Notes under the pieces: generated by a model
Told to the model about the DNA's origin: nothing
What the model saw: the letters and a program-made list of their open reading frames with translations, nothing else
The model's database searches: none
Source: Diplolepis rosae
Lineage: Eukaryota > Arthropoda > Insecta > Hymenoptera > Diplolepididae
Reading direction: 5' to 3'
Assembly (NCBI GenBank): GCA_030998225.1
Contig: JAPYXD010000680.1
Coordinates: 12,524,001 to 12,588,000 of the forward strand
Length of the DNA stretch: 64,000 bases
Made by a program: the position numbers and the translations under genes
Shown: one piece after another, positions 37,850 through 49,974 of the stretch
Numbering within the stretch: the first letter of the stretch is position 1
Layout: each line of letters begins with the position of its first letter

Positions 37850-40510
37850 CCTTAAGTTAATATAGTATCAGTATAAAATTTCTGTAAATTTAACTGATAT
37901 TTCAGTACAATTCACCGATTTTTTGTAAACAATAACAGATTTGTGGATAAATATCAAAATATTAACTTAACAGTAGTTTCTGTAATATTGATATCTTATA
38001 GTATCTCTTATGTTTACAAAAAAGCGGTAAATTTTACTGAAAAATCAGTTAAAGGCAGAGAAATTAGATGTATTTTTTGTAAACAATAACAGATTTGTAG
38101 ATAAATATCAAAATATCAACTTAACAGTAGTTTCTGTAATATTGATATCTTATATTATCTCTTATGCTTACAAAAAAGCGATGAATTTTACTGAAATGTC
38201 AGTTAAATTCAGAGAAATTAGATGTATTTTTGTAAACAATAAAGATTTGTCGATAAATATCAAAATATCAACTTAACAGTAGTTTCTGTAATATTGATAT
38301 CCTATATTATCTCTTATGTTTACAAAAAAGCGGTGAATTTTACTGAAAAATCAGTTAAAGGCAGAGAAATTAGATGTATTTTTTGTAAACACTAACAAAT
38401 TTGTGGATAAATATCAAAATATCAAAATAACAGTAGTTTCTGTAATATTGATATCTTATATTATCTCTTATGCTTACAAAAAAGCGATGAATTTTACTGA
38501 AATGTCAGTTAAATTCAGAGAAATTAGATGTATTTTTGTAAACAATAAAGATTTGTCGATAAATATCAAAATGTCAACTTAACAGTAGTTTCTGTAATAT
38601 TGATATCTTATAGTATCTCTTATGTTTACAAAAAAGCGGCGAATTTTACTGAAAAATCAGTTAAAGTCAGAGAAATAAGATGTATTTTTTGTAAACAATA
38701 AAGATTTGTCGATAAATATCAAAATATCAACTAAACAGTAGTTTCTGTAATATTGATATCTTATAGTATCTCTTATGTTTACAAAAAGCGGCGAATTTTA
38801 CTGAAATATTAGTTAAAGTTAGAGAAATTAAATGTATTTTTTGTGAGCAATAACAGATTTGTGGATAAATATCAAAATGTCAACTTAACAGTAGTTTCTG
38901 TAATATTGTTATCTTATATTATCTCTTATGTTTACAAAAAAGCGGCGAATTTTACTGAAAAATCAGTTAAAGTTAGAAAAATTAAATGTATTTTTTGTAA
39001 ATATTAACAGATGTCGATAAATATCAAAATATCATCTTAGCAGTAGTTTCTTTAATATTGATACCATATATTATCTCTTATGTTTACAAAAAATCGGTGA
39101 ATTTTACTGAAATGTCAGTTAAATTCAGAGAAATTAGATGTATTTTTGTAAACAATAAAGATTTGTCGATAAATATCAAAATGTCAACTTAACAGTAGTT
39201 TCTGTAATATTGATATCTTATAGTATCTCTTATGTTTACAAAAAAGCGGCGAATTTTACTGAAAAATCAGTTAAAGTCAGAGAAATAAGATGTATTTTTT
39301 GTAAACAATAAAGATTTGTCGATAAATATCAAAATATCAACTTACCAGTACTTTCTGTAATATTGATATCTTATATTATCTCTTATGTTTACAAAAAATC
39401 GGTGAATTTTACTAAAAAATCAGTTAAAGTCAGAGAAATTAGATGTATTTTTGTAAGCAATAAAGATTTGTCGATAAATATCAAAATATCAACTAAACAG
39501 TAGTTTCTGTAATATTGATATCTTATAGTATCTCTTATGTTTACAAAAAGCGGCGAATTTTACTGAAATATTAGTTAAAGTTAGAGAAATTAAATGTATT
39601 TTTTGTGAGCAATAACAGATTTGTGGATAAATATCAAAATGTCAACTTAACAGTAGTTTCTGTAATATTGTTATCTTATATTATCTCTTATGTTTACAAA
39701 AAAGCGGCGAATTTTACTGAAAAATCAGTTAAAGTTAGAAAAATTAAATGTATTTTTTGTAAATATTAACAGATGTCGATAAATATCAAAATATTAACTT
39801 AACAGTAGTTTCTGTAATATTGATATCTTATAGTATCTCTTATGTTTACAAAAAAGCGGTAAATTTTACTGAAATATCAGTTAAAGTTAGAAAAATTAAA
39901 TGCATTTTTTGTAAATATTAACAGATATGTCGATAAATATCAAAATGTCTTCTTAGCAGTAGTTTCTATAATATTGATACCATATATTATCTCTTATGTT
40001 TACAAAAAATCGGTGAATTTTACTGAAAAATCAGTTAAAGGCAGAGAAATTAGATGTATTTTTTGTAAAAAATAAAGATTTGTGGATAAATATCAAAATA
40101 TCATCTTAGCAGTAGTTTCTTTAATATTGATACCATATATTATCTCTTATGTTTACAAAAAGCGGCGAATTTTACTGAAAAATCAGTTAAAGGCAGAGAA
40201 ATAAGATGTATTTTTTGTAAACAATAACAGATTTGTGGATAAATATCAAAATATCAACTTAACAGTACTTTCTGTAATATTGATATCTTATATTATCTCT
40301 TATGTTTACAAAAAAGCGGTGAATTTTACTAAAAAATCAGTTAAAGTCAGAGAAATTAGATGTATTTTTGTAAGCAATAAAGATTTGTCGATAAATATCA
40401 AAATGCCAACTTAACAGTAGTTTCTGTAATATTGATATCTTATATTATCTCTTATGCTCACAAAAAAGCGGTGAATTTTACTGAAAAATCAGTTTAAGTT
40501 AGAGAAATTA
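37850..40510 (+). repeat. 153-base satellite array, 17 units, with transposon-like edges
   Basis: The landmark CAGTAGTTTCTGTAATATTG or a variant recurs at 37971, 38125, 38277, 38431, 38583, 38736, 38889, 39041, 39193, 39346, 39498, 39651, 39803, 39957, 40110, 40263 and 40415, spaced 152-154 bases. Each unit also has GGATAAATATCAAAAT and TTTACAAAAAAGCGG. Variant patterns repeat at 610 bases (four units) and 762 bases (five units), so multi-unit blocks were copied. The outer edges match the foldback element at about 49017-49352. Confidence 0.92.
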
Positions 40511-41019
40511 AATCTAGTCATTAATTTCACTTATGGACGCAATAAATGCAACAGATTTTTTTCTCCGTATTCGACATTCATCTTTTCACCGAATCATACT
40601 TTTTTCTCTCTCTGAAATGCATTTCTTTTTTCACAGATATAAAAGCTCTTTAAATTTGCTTCTTAACTCAGAAATTTAAAATGGTCTAAAAGGGACACCT
40701 GCCGGAAACTAATCGTATCACACAACGAGACAAAGGTGTTCTTTTGATAAGGTAGACACTCACAAAAATTTCAAACTCGCCTCATTTCTCCATTTTCAAA
40801 AGTCACCTTCACATCTTGACATTATAAATTATTTAAACTTTGTTTCAAGGCATTCTTCAAGATCGCCACGTGATCCTTATCTGAGAAAAATTAAATCTTC
40901 AACTGCGTGAAGTCACATTACAGAAGTGAAAAATGAGAAAGTTATGTAAACGGCTTGCAGATAATTGTGGAAGATTTCTAATTAAAGAACATTTCCTGAA
41001 AAAGGGAAGCAACATTGAA
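40511..41019. other. Gene-free stretch
   Basis: No gene or recognised element. The open frames at its right edge run into the GCGC repeat. Confidence 0.25.
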
Positions 41020-42420
41020 GCAAATTTGAGCGCGCCTAGGGCGCGCGATTTGATCGTCGCGCTTCGCGCTCCATTCTTTCTGGACCTCGCGCTTCGCGCT
41101 CGGTCTTGTGCTCTTCGCATACGTTTAAGTTTATTTCTTATAATTTAATACTGAAGCTCAAACCAATTTAATGATATTAAAGATGATGTAAATTATTCAT
41201 TTTCTCAAATTCACTAAGTTTCTTATTCAGTTTAAGTGAAATAGGAAATTCAATTTACTTAAGGCTCTATCGGCCTTAAGGAACACATTCTCATCATGAC
41301 ACTCGCGCTTCGCGCTCGATTTTCTGTATGCATTTTTGTAACTTTTTATAAATTACATGATTATTGATAAATTTATTTTCTTCCAAATATCTCAAAAAGG
41401 AAAAACAATCGTAGACTTTATTTAAGGAAACGATTTTGCAGAACAACGCTTATTTCGTATCTTACATATTTTGGTGAAAAAAATCGAATTTTTTCAATAT
41501 TAAAAATCAAAAAATTAAAATATACATCCTGTTGAGAAATTTCTCGATAAAGATGTATTATATCATATTATTATTTGGCCTTATTTAGCCAAACAATTTT
41601 TCATCTCAAAGTTTTTTTTGTATCTCACATTTTTTGTCTAAAAAATAGAATTTTTGAATTTTAATCGTATTTTTTGGAATTGAAACGAAAAATATATGTT
41701 TTATCAGAAAATGTGTGAGACAAAACTTGTAGATCTTTTTGAAACTAACAACTTTGTATTCTTACGTTTTTTTCTTATTTTACATATTATTGTTAAAAAA
41801 TTGAATTTTGGTTTATCAATAGTTTTTTTTTACTTAAAAAGAAAAATATGCATCTTATGAAGAAATGTTACATTCAAATTTGTAGGTCTTTATTTATTCA
41901 ATAATATTGTATCATAACGTTTTTTCGTATCTCGTATAATTCAACTGGAAAATGGAATTTTGATATTGACTTTTTTCGAATTTGAATATGCTGTAACATT
42001 TCTAATTTTGATTTAATCAAAAAATGTTATCAGAATAATTTTTAGAGATTTATGAGCACTATCTAAAACCAGTATTGAAATTTTGGATTTTTTCAAAAAA
42101 TTATTTTCAAAAACACAAAAGTAGTGCTCAACCCCTCAATTTTGATTGGATGTGACTGGTTAACGAACTTGTCCTTACTTTTTCGGCTCCGATAAAGTGT
42201 ACCAAAGCTCAATTCAATCTGATAATTCTATCGAGAGTTATGCCGCACACGACTTACTACAGACAGACAGACAGACAGACAGGCACTTTCGTAAAAACCA
42301 TTTTTTCTGACTCAGGGGGTCTCAAAACGTAAAGATTTGATGAAAATTTCGAAAGTCATTTTTCACATAAAACCAATACCTTCTCATCCATGATGAGAAT
42401 GTAAAAACGAAAGACAACAA
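41020..42420. repeat. GCGCTTCGCGCTC repeat family, copy 2 (uninterrupted)
   Basis: It starts GCGCGCCTAGGGCGCGCGAT and carries repeated CGCGCTTCGCGCTC palindromes. The site near 41190 is the unoccupied counterpart of the copy F insertion. Successive ~180-base modules with TCTCACATTTTTTGTC and AAACGAAAAATATATG follow. At 42258-42282 there is a short GACA microsatellite followed by GGCACTTTCGTAAAAACCA. The overlapping open frames in the GCGC part are symmetry artefacts. Confidence 0.75.
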
Positions 42421-43285
42421 TTATTCAAAAGAGAATTTATGAAGTGATCGAGTGACACGTACAAATATGTGGCAAATGATACTTTTTGAGTTAAGACTTG
42501 ATAAGAAGTTCGGAATGGAATGGAATTGCTGAAAACATAGCCTTTCGTTCACTGATCTAAATTCATGTGCAATCATTGGTCTCATACGCATTTTCTTTAA
42601 TTCTTCTGTCTCGTGGATCTTCATTCTTTTTTTATATTGTCTATCGTTTTTTTATTCACAGCTGGAGCACCACAAGTTGAACTCGTGTCTCATCAATCGA
42701 CTCTAATAAAATTACTAAATAATTATTTTCTGACTATTATTCTCAGCAGTATTTCGACTTGATATCGTTATCAATTAAACAACTGGAATTCAAGGATAGT
42801 AAGTAAAAATAAACTGAGATCAAGATAAAAATAAAATTTTCAGTAAAACACACTTGAACTTCTAAAGAAATCGTAAATTGATAAAGGCATTAATTAACTG
42901 AGTCACACTGATGGTATCAGGATTTGGAAATATCCACTCGATATTAGATTCTAAAATCAAAAATGAAACTATTTTAGGGAATATCAATTAGTAGTATTGA
43001 TTGCAAGTTCGCTCATTAAACTCTGAATAGGAAATTTCAAAATTACTCATAAATTCACCCATTTCTAGTAATCTCATCAACGCACCATTATCGCTAATTA
43101 TCACATTCGAATCTTATTCCAAGATTAATTAAAACTAATTTTACCTAAAATTCATGAGAGATTTTCATCACTGAATTCTTCTCACATTTGAATTATCAGC
43201 GAACCACTAGTATTCAAATGAATCACTCACGCACATTGTCGCGCCAGCGCACTTTCTTTTGAATCTCCAGGGTTCAAAATTTCTT
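42421..43285. other. Gene-free stretch left of the candidate distal exon
   Basis: AT-rich DNA without a recognised repeat. If 43288-43750 is a first exon, this is the start of its intron. Confidence 0.2.
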
Positions 43286-43287
43286 AC

Positions 43288-43750
43288 CTTTTTAATCTCG
43301 AGTCCCTAATGAGACCCACAAATCCTCGTGTCTTGCAAAATCCTCCGAACGTCTTTGCAACAAAATTATCCTTGGATAGAAGTATCCTTTCAGAAATAAT
43401 CCTTGAAGAAAAATATTTTTGAAGGACAATCGTTGTATGGAAAAATATCCTTGAGGAAAATTAAATCCTTTGAAAAATTACCCTCGAAAGGGGAGATCCT
43501 TAATAGGAAAATAAACTATGCAGAAATAAATTCTGGGGAAATTACATCCTTGGAATTTTTTGGGTTGAGCACTTGAGAGGATCTGGTAAGGACATCCGCG
43601 TCCTTTGAGGGTGGATTGGTTCTGAGCGGTGTCACTTTGTAAAGACGAATTTACCGGATATCGATCGCGGATCGAAGACACGATACAATCTATTACAGGC
43701 TGAGGTTGAGTTAGGACTGTGGCTCGAACTGCTACCACACTCCTTCCTCT
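43288..43750 (-). promoter_or_regulatory. Candidate distal first exon or promoter region with ATCCTT motif cluster
   Basis: This stretch is richer in GC than its surroundings and carries no recognised repeat. On the minus strand it ends in a strong donor: AAAAAG followed by GTAAGAAATT, with the GT at 43287-43286. Between about 43371 and 43555 the motif ATCCTT and close variants (CAAGGAT or AAAGGAT on the minus strand) recur about eight times at roughly 12-50 base spacing. It could be a non-coding first exon and promoter of wdp or of another transcript. The 86-codon open frame here starts at GTG, not ATG, and is not called as a gene. Confidence 0.3.
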
Positions 43751-44192
43751 CTCATGGACAGCCAGCGGCCAACTCGGTGGAAGCCCCCACTAGAAGCTAA
43801 GGAATGATACGTGTGTGTAATCTTTCTTATGAGAACCAGAGGAATCGGTAAAAATGAGAAGCTTCGAGCCTCCATGTATGACGAATTAAGGTGTCTTCTC
43901 ATGTTAGATGGATGGATCTGTTGCGCTCAAGAGGAATGGAAATCTTCATCTTTTTCAATGTAAACGACCTTTTTTATATTTTCTAACACTGAATAATGGA
44001 TTTGGACATTTTTTTCACTGAGTAATTTTTATTATTAATGCTAAGAATTGTTTCACCTGTGACGTGAAATGTTTTCTTGATGACTCATGAGAATTATCGA
44101 GATTATATACTGGGCTTAGAATTTTCCACAAAAAGAAAGTTCCATTAGTGTTTTTAAAATTTTTGAGTAACAAAGTTCAATGTTCTTTTTTA

Positions 44193-45040
44193 TTGATTTT
44201 TTGTTGTTTTGGCATAGGGTCAGTTTCTTTTTATTTTTTCTGATTAAAAATTATCAATGTTGGATATAAATAAACGCAAATTATTAATAATACTTTCGAA
44301 ATGTGGCACTTAATGTCACGAATACTAAAATAACTTTTTTCCAAAGATAAGTTTATTATTTTGTCATATTATTTTTTCATGACGTCTCAGAATTAATGTT
44401 AATTCAGAAATAAACAAATTTCTAGTATTTTTGCATTTCTGAATAGACTCAAATTATTTCAAATTAATTAGTTGAGTTTGAAATTTTTGTCAGGGCAGTT
44501 GACCGGCAATCAAAAGTCCTGGGCTCGAATCCCGGCGCAGTCGAAAACGTCTTTTTTCCGCAGAAAGATTTCGAATTCTTTAAAAATACCCAAATAATAT
44601 TGAGTAAATTAACATATATAGATATTATAATAATTTTTATTTCTGTAAAGCCTTGCTTGCAAATTCATTCTAAAATGGATTATCTGTAAAGCTGATATGC
44701 AAAATCTTTTTCTACAAAAATACACGCTTTCGTCCACTCGTAAGAATTACCACAACCGTCTCGAATTTTTTAACTAGGTGTAGGACAATAAGTTTTCTTC
44801 AAAGAGAAAAAGAACCTCTCAGGATAGCATTTAAAAAAAAAATTTCAGTCAGCAAAGGGACATGTCCCGAGTCACTTTTTAAAACAGTTTGGCTCGATTT
44901 TACAGAAATTTAAAATTAATCTTTTCATTTATGGCACTGTTTGCCTTCCCTTTTTTGCGTTTTTTTATATCTAACATTGATCATTTCTAATCGGAGGAAA
45001 TAAACAGAAACTGACCCTATGCCAAAACAACAAAAATTGA
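44193..45040. mobile_element. Foldback element containing a tRNA-like piece
   Basis: TTGTTGTTTTGGCATAGGGT near 44201 is inverted at about 45012-45031, and the arms continue for roughly 90 bases (44193-44280 and 44960-45040). The loop holds the tRNA-like segment at 44491-44560. No coding sequence. Confidence 0.6.
44491..44560 (+). repeat. tRNA-derived repeat fragment
   Basis: CCGGCAATCAAAAGTCCTGG, GGCTCGAATCCCGG (B box) and CGCAGTCGAAAACGTCTTTTTT occur in order. Nearly the same text is present inverted at 57220-57282. It resembles the 3' half of a tRNA with a T-rich tail, as in SINEs. The 5' half with the A box is not recognisable, so this is not a functional tRNA gene. Confidence 0.5.
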
Positions 45041-45045
45041 ATAAA

Positions 45046-47160
45046 AATTCTGTGGATTTTGGGTCAATATAAAAGCAGACATGTTCTCAAACATGTCACA
45101 TTATAATTCAATGTTAATGGTTACATTGTAATATACAATATTAGAAATGTTCGGAAATTTACAAAATTTGTATGTTACAAAGACAAGGTAAAATTTGACA
45201 ATATTTATTTTTTTGGGTAAGGTATCTCAAAATTACGAAAAATGTACTGAACTTTATGACATTTTTCTTAAAAGTATCCTTGGATTTTTTTTGACATTTT
45301 CTAAAAATGTTATTTTTTTATTCTCTATACTTTTCTGAGTATGTGTGTAAATTTTCAAGGCAATCTCACTTTTTTTCTCGGAAAAATAAATAAAATTACA
45401 TGTTACGATTTACGAATAACGGGTTTTTAGCAAAAAATAGCTTTTTACACAAAATAGTTTGTTTATTTATTTACTAATATGTTTGAATGATATGGAAAAT
45501 AGTATAACAAAATTGCAACATATGTTTGAATAAAATCTAAAGTAGGAGACACAGACCTTTGAAATTTTTACCACTTATTCTTCGTTATATTATAAATATT
45601 TTTGGATATGGAAAGCACTCTAGCTAAAAAAAATAACTACAAAAATTTTTTTATTTATTTATTTTATTTTTAACTTTTTTCCAGTCATGTTACCATATTT
45701 TCCATATCCAAAAAGTTGCAAGATATTGTAAGGGACAAAAATAAAAAAATAATTATGACAATTGGTTGGAAAACAAAAAAGTTATTCAAAGTCAAAAAAT
45801 TCAAAAATTTTAGCTTAAACATACATAAAGGTGCTCGAGTTTTTACAAAACCCCAAAACCTTTCTAAATAAAGGTGCTAAACATAAAAATTATATGGGAG
45901 GTCTAAACTAAAAAAAAATATATTAAAGATGGCGGATCCCCTTAATATTATGAAACTCAACTGAATTTTCATAAAATTTATATTAAAATTACCAAACTGT
46001 AACAGAATTTTTATAAAATTTATATTAAAATTACGAAACTGTAACAAAATGTTCAGTCATTCAGTAACTGCATGAAACTTGAGTTACCCAAAACGAAAAA
46101 TTATTCCTGTTACAAGTTTCAGAATTTCCAGATACAAGTATCAGAATATTCAACACATTGTAACAGAAAATTAAGAAATTTCTTCTCAAATTTACTAAAC
46201 AATATTTAAATTTTCTGAAATTCTATCTTAATTTCACAAAACTCTAACTGAATAAAACTCCTGTCACGTGTTTCGGGAAATTACGGTAGAAATTTTTAAC
46301 AGTGAAGTTATAAGTAGCAGAAAATAGAAAAGTTTCATAGAAAGGGAAATGGTACCCAGTGGAAAATTCGAGTTCTTAGGTAATGGTTATATAATAGTTC
46401 TTTAAAAATATGGTTATGAGTGAAACAAATAAATAATGTATTTTGTTCTGTAACAGTGACAATGATGAGACGACATTCATACAAAAGTGTTATATAACAA
46501 TTACGTAACGATTCTGAGTGTCCACTAAGTAGATATTCTAAAATTGTTACAGAACTATAATGTCTCAAATGACTCTCTAACATTGATTATAAAATTCTCA
46601 TGTTCATTTTATGTCATTAATCTATAAATTCAATAGGTATTTTGTCAATATTATGTTTTTTCAATAATTATTAATAATAATAACATGTAATTTGAGCCCA
46701 AAAATTGCAGTCAAAAATTCAGGAATTTTTTTCTCGTCGCCAAAACTGAAAAAAAATAAAATGCTCCGATCACCGAAAGCTAATACAATATAGATAATGA
46801 GCATAATTTTTTTTTTTTCAGACGACTAGTTTTCGCAAAATCATGTACACCATCCGTTCATGCGTGAAAATCATAGGGATGCGCAAAGCGGCTTAACTCA
46901 ACAATTTTTATATTTTTTTGGACAAAAAAATGTTGACATGTTTTTTAATGTGTATAGAAGATAATAAAAAAAATACTGTTGTTTCAAAAATATTTAGTTA
47001 GAAATGAATTCCTGAAAATTACCCTGAAAAAACGCCCGTCACAGTGGTCTAACCCCTTGAACTGACACTTTTTTGTTAGCAATTTTTTCGGAAATAACAT
47101 CGTAAACCATCGTATTTCTTTTTTCCAAATAGATCTAGCATATTCTATTCAGTAGTTCTC
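45046..47160. other. Gene-free AT-rich stretch with minor repeats
   Basis: A 48-base unit containing ATAAAATTTATATTAAAATT is duplicated at about 45962-46050. A short inverted pair of GGATATGGAAA and TTTCCATATCC lies at about 45613 and 45699. No gene was seen. Confidence 0.35.
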
Positions 47161-47162
47161 CT

Positions 47163-47607
47163 TCAAATTAGCTCTTCAATAATAATACTGCTATTCTTGA
47201 AAGCAAAATTATCTATTTTTGCCTGAGGTCTAATTTTCGTGAACATGTGGACATGTGATACTTAGTAAATTAGCAAATTTTATTAATTTTAGGTTTCTAC
47301 ATATTTATGTCCAAAGTACATAAAATTGTGTTTTATAAATTTGAAAAATGGTGGATAAGATAAAAACGGACGTGGATAGACTAGTTTTCGGTACCAAAAA
47401 TGAAAAAAAGTTAAATTTCACAAAAAATATCAGTAAACCTTTTTTCATTATAAAAATCAAAAGTAGTCTATCTGCCTCCGTTTTTACCTTCTCTATCATT
47501 TCCCCAATTTTGGTAACAACATTTTATGTATTTTTGGACACAAACATGTAGAAACTGGACTAAATTGTTCACATGAAATTGCTAATTTTCCCAAGTATCA
47601 CATGCGC
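47163..47607. mobile_element. Partial MITE terminus plus ~350-base foldback
   Basis: 47163-47243 matches the right arm of the TTAA MITE that follows, without its last bases. 47250-47604 is a separate foldback: ACATGTGATACTTAG at the left mirrors CCCAAGTATCACATG at the right, and AAAACGGACGTGGATAGACT mirrors AGTCTATCTGCCTCCGTTTT. The overlapping open frames on the two strands come from this palindrome. Confidence 0.6.
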
Positions 47608-48155
47608 TTAAGGTAGTTTTCATCCACGAAAATTAGACCTCAGGCAAAAATAGATAATTTTGCTTTCGAGAATAGCAATATTATTATATAAAATTATGCG
47701 ATTTTAATAAATTACAAATCACTTTTTCAAGAAAAATATTCCCTACAACTTCACCGTTTCTGATTTTTTTAAATAATTTCTTTAATGGCGGAAACCATTA
47801 GAATAAAATTTTCCAAAACGAAACTTTTATAAACAAATTGCCGAATTTGATAATAATTTATTAATTTTCGAAAATTGGAAATGTTTAAGTTGTAATGAAT
47901 CTTTTTCTTGAAAATGTGATTTGTAATTTATTAAAATCGCATAATTTTTTTAAATTTGGTAAGAAGCGATAAGAAAAAAAGTTGGGTCAAAAATAAAATT
48001 TATTAATAAAATTATTTTTCTGTGTTTCAAATTTTTTATATGGAAATTAATCTTTTCTCTTCCAAAATAGCCTTTCAATAATAATATTGCTATTCTTGAA
48101 AGCAAAATTATCTATTTTTGTCTGAGGTCTAATTTTCGTGGATCAACTACCTTAA
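47608..48155. mobile_element. TTAA foldback MITE, complete reference copy
   Basis: TTAAGGTAGTTTTCATCCACG at 47608 and CGTGGATCAACTACCTTAA at 48137-48155 are inverted termini. The whole 548-base unit is close to one long palindrome (ATTGCTATTCTTGAAAGCAA on the right; AATTATGCGATTTTAATAAA inside the left arm). Partial copies are at 10838-11330, 14634-15166 and 47163-47243. TTAA at both ends suggests piggyBac-type targeting, which is an inference. Confidence 0.8.
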
Positions 48156-49010
48156 ATGGATTGAAATGAAAATGATGTAATGTAGTATTTTGAAAATCTA
48201 TAAAAAGACACATGCTTTGAACTGCACCAAGAAGTGCGCTTAGAATCTTCCGATTGGCAAACAATTTCACCATGACTGCCGAAAATTTCAAATTCAACAA
48301 CATAGTTATTAAATAAACTAAACACATATGCTTATTGCCTCACACAATTACAGGCCCGCAGCCATTAACACTCAATGATTAAGGCCGCAAAGAGCGTTAA
48401 AAACTTGAGGTCAGTCTCTTGTGATGAGTTTTGTCATACAGCCATATGAAAATAATTATCGAAAATCAGTCCAACCGTGAAATTAACAATGTTAAGTTAA
48501 ATCCAAGTACGTGATTCTTATTATGTATATTGCGTGTTAACAATTAGAAATGTTCAATATGAATACCAGAATCCTAGTTGTCCTACTAAGATGACAAAGG
48601 TAAAGATTAATAAGACTTCACCGCCATGAAGGTCACAGTCAATTGCCACCTCGAAAGACATTTTACACTCCAATGATGTTGCAGGCAGTTATTAAATTAA
48701 AAAAAAATCATTTCGTAATGTTTTTATTCTTTAGCGATGCGATTCTCCTTCAGAAAAAGAAATATATTTTTTATGAATGTTTTTTAAGAGTTAAATCTCT
48801 AGCGACCTTGACTTCAACTGCAGGAAGGTTGATTCTCAGTTTGATCTATGACGATGACTGATTATTTATGAACCTGAGAGTATTTAAAATTTTAAATTAG
48901 AAACATGCTTATATTGTCATTTTTAACTGTATTTTGCATCATTTTATCTTACCTTAAATATAAACATTTAATATTTCGTTTTTGCAGCATCAATTTTCCC
49001 CGTTAGATTA
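48156..49010. other. Gene-free stretch
   Basis: Moderately AT-rich with two open frames of about 70 codons that show no recognisable features. Nothing else was seen. Confidence 0.2.
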
Positions 49011-49016
49011 TAGAGA

Positions 49017-49352
49017 ACAAATCTGTTACATTTATTGGATTTATCAGTTAAAATAGTGAGAGCATAAAATTTCTGTAACTTTAACAAATATTTCAGTAGA
49101 GTTCATTGCTTTTTTGTAAACATAACAGATTTGTTGATGAATATTACAAAAATACATGTTGAATTAAGATTTTGAAGAAAACTCCTTATTCTGTAAATTT
49201 AACAGGCATTTCTCTAATATCCATCGACAAATCTGTTACGTTCGCAGAAAAGCGGTGAGCTGAGTTGAAATAATTGTTAAATTTACAGAAATGTTATGCT
49301 CTCACTATTTTAACTCATGGACTCAGTAAATATAACACATTTTTTTCGCGAT
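49017..49352. mobile_element. Foldback element related to the 153-base satellite
   Basis: The arms 49017-49145 and about 49218-49352 are inverted (AGTTAAAATAGTGAGAGCAT near 49048; its inverse ATGCTCTCACTATTTTAACT near 49296). It contains ATCGACAAATCTGTTA and GCAGAAAAGCGGTGAG, the same landmarks as in the satellite unit at 37850-40510, whose outer edges also match these ends. It appears to be the transposon from which the satellite grew, or a relative of it. Confidence 0.7.
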
Positions 49353-49974
49353 GAGACGATTTTTTAAATTTATTTATCGAAAAAAATACCATTGATGCTT
49401 AAATTTTTAAATTTTCCCATTTTTTTGGAAATCAAAAAGGTAAATAATTCGCCAGGATTATTTCCTCAATAATCTTTTCTTTTTGGTTATTTTGGCAACC
49501 GTGTCTGAAAATTTCCCAATTTTAGGAAGAGTCAATGAATGAACAATTGTTCCTAGGTAGTAATTAGCACTGACCTAGAGAACATCTCGAGGTCGTGGAT
49601 GGCACAGATTCAGTGTCTGTATTAAGTTAAATGCTTTATAACAGGCGATTGGTCGGCTGCTGCTCTGGATAGATACATAGGTGTATTCACTCTTACATAC
49701 TGGGCGATGCCAATTGCATGCATCCGCAAATTTGCTTTCAACTGGCACGCTTATGTTATAGAGTTACTAAGGTTTTGTCTAAGTGGTTTTCCTCTAAGAC
49801 AGAAATAAGAGTGCCTGAACAGAAACAACACTATGAGAAAAAACTGATATCATTTAGTTAAAAATTCATTTAATTTAACGTAGATGTGCATATCATCTCG
49901 AAAATGCAACACCTCTAATGTCACCTTATAAAAAAAATTATTAAATAAGGTATTAAATAATATATTCCCTTATG
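49353..49974. other. Gene-free stretch
   Basis: About 49560-49760 is less AT-rich and unique-looking. There is no gene and no recognised repeat. Confidence 0.2.

Noticed and set aside
37850..40510. CRISPR-like array
   Set aside because: Units are 153 bases and similar throughout, with no short constant repeat alternating with unique spacers; this is a satellite in an animal genome.
40899..41148. Arg/Ala-rich frames on both strands
   Set aside because: They are translations of the CGCGCTTCGCGCTC palindromes.
43478..43738. 86-codon minus-strand frame
   Set aside because: It opens at GTG with no ATG and has no recognisable domain; the region is better explained as non-coding exon or regulatory DNA.
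47305..47551. Mirror-image frames on the two strands
   Set aside because: They arise from the palindromic foldback at 47250-47604.
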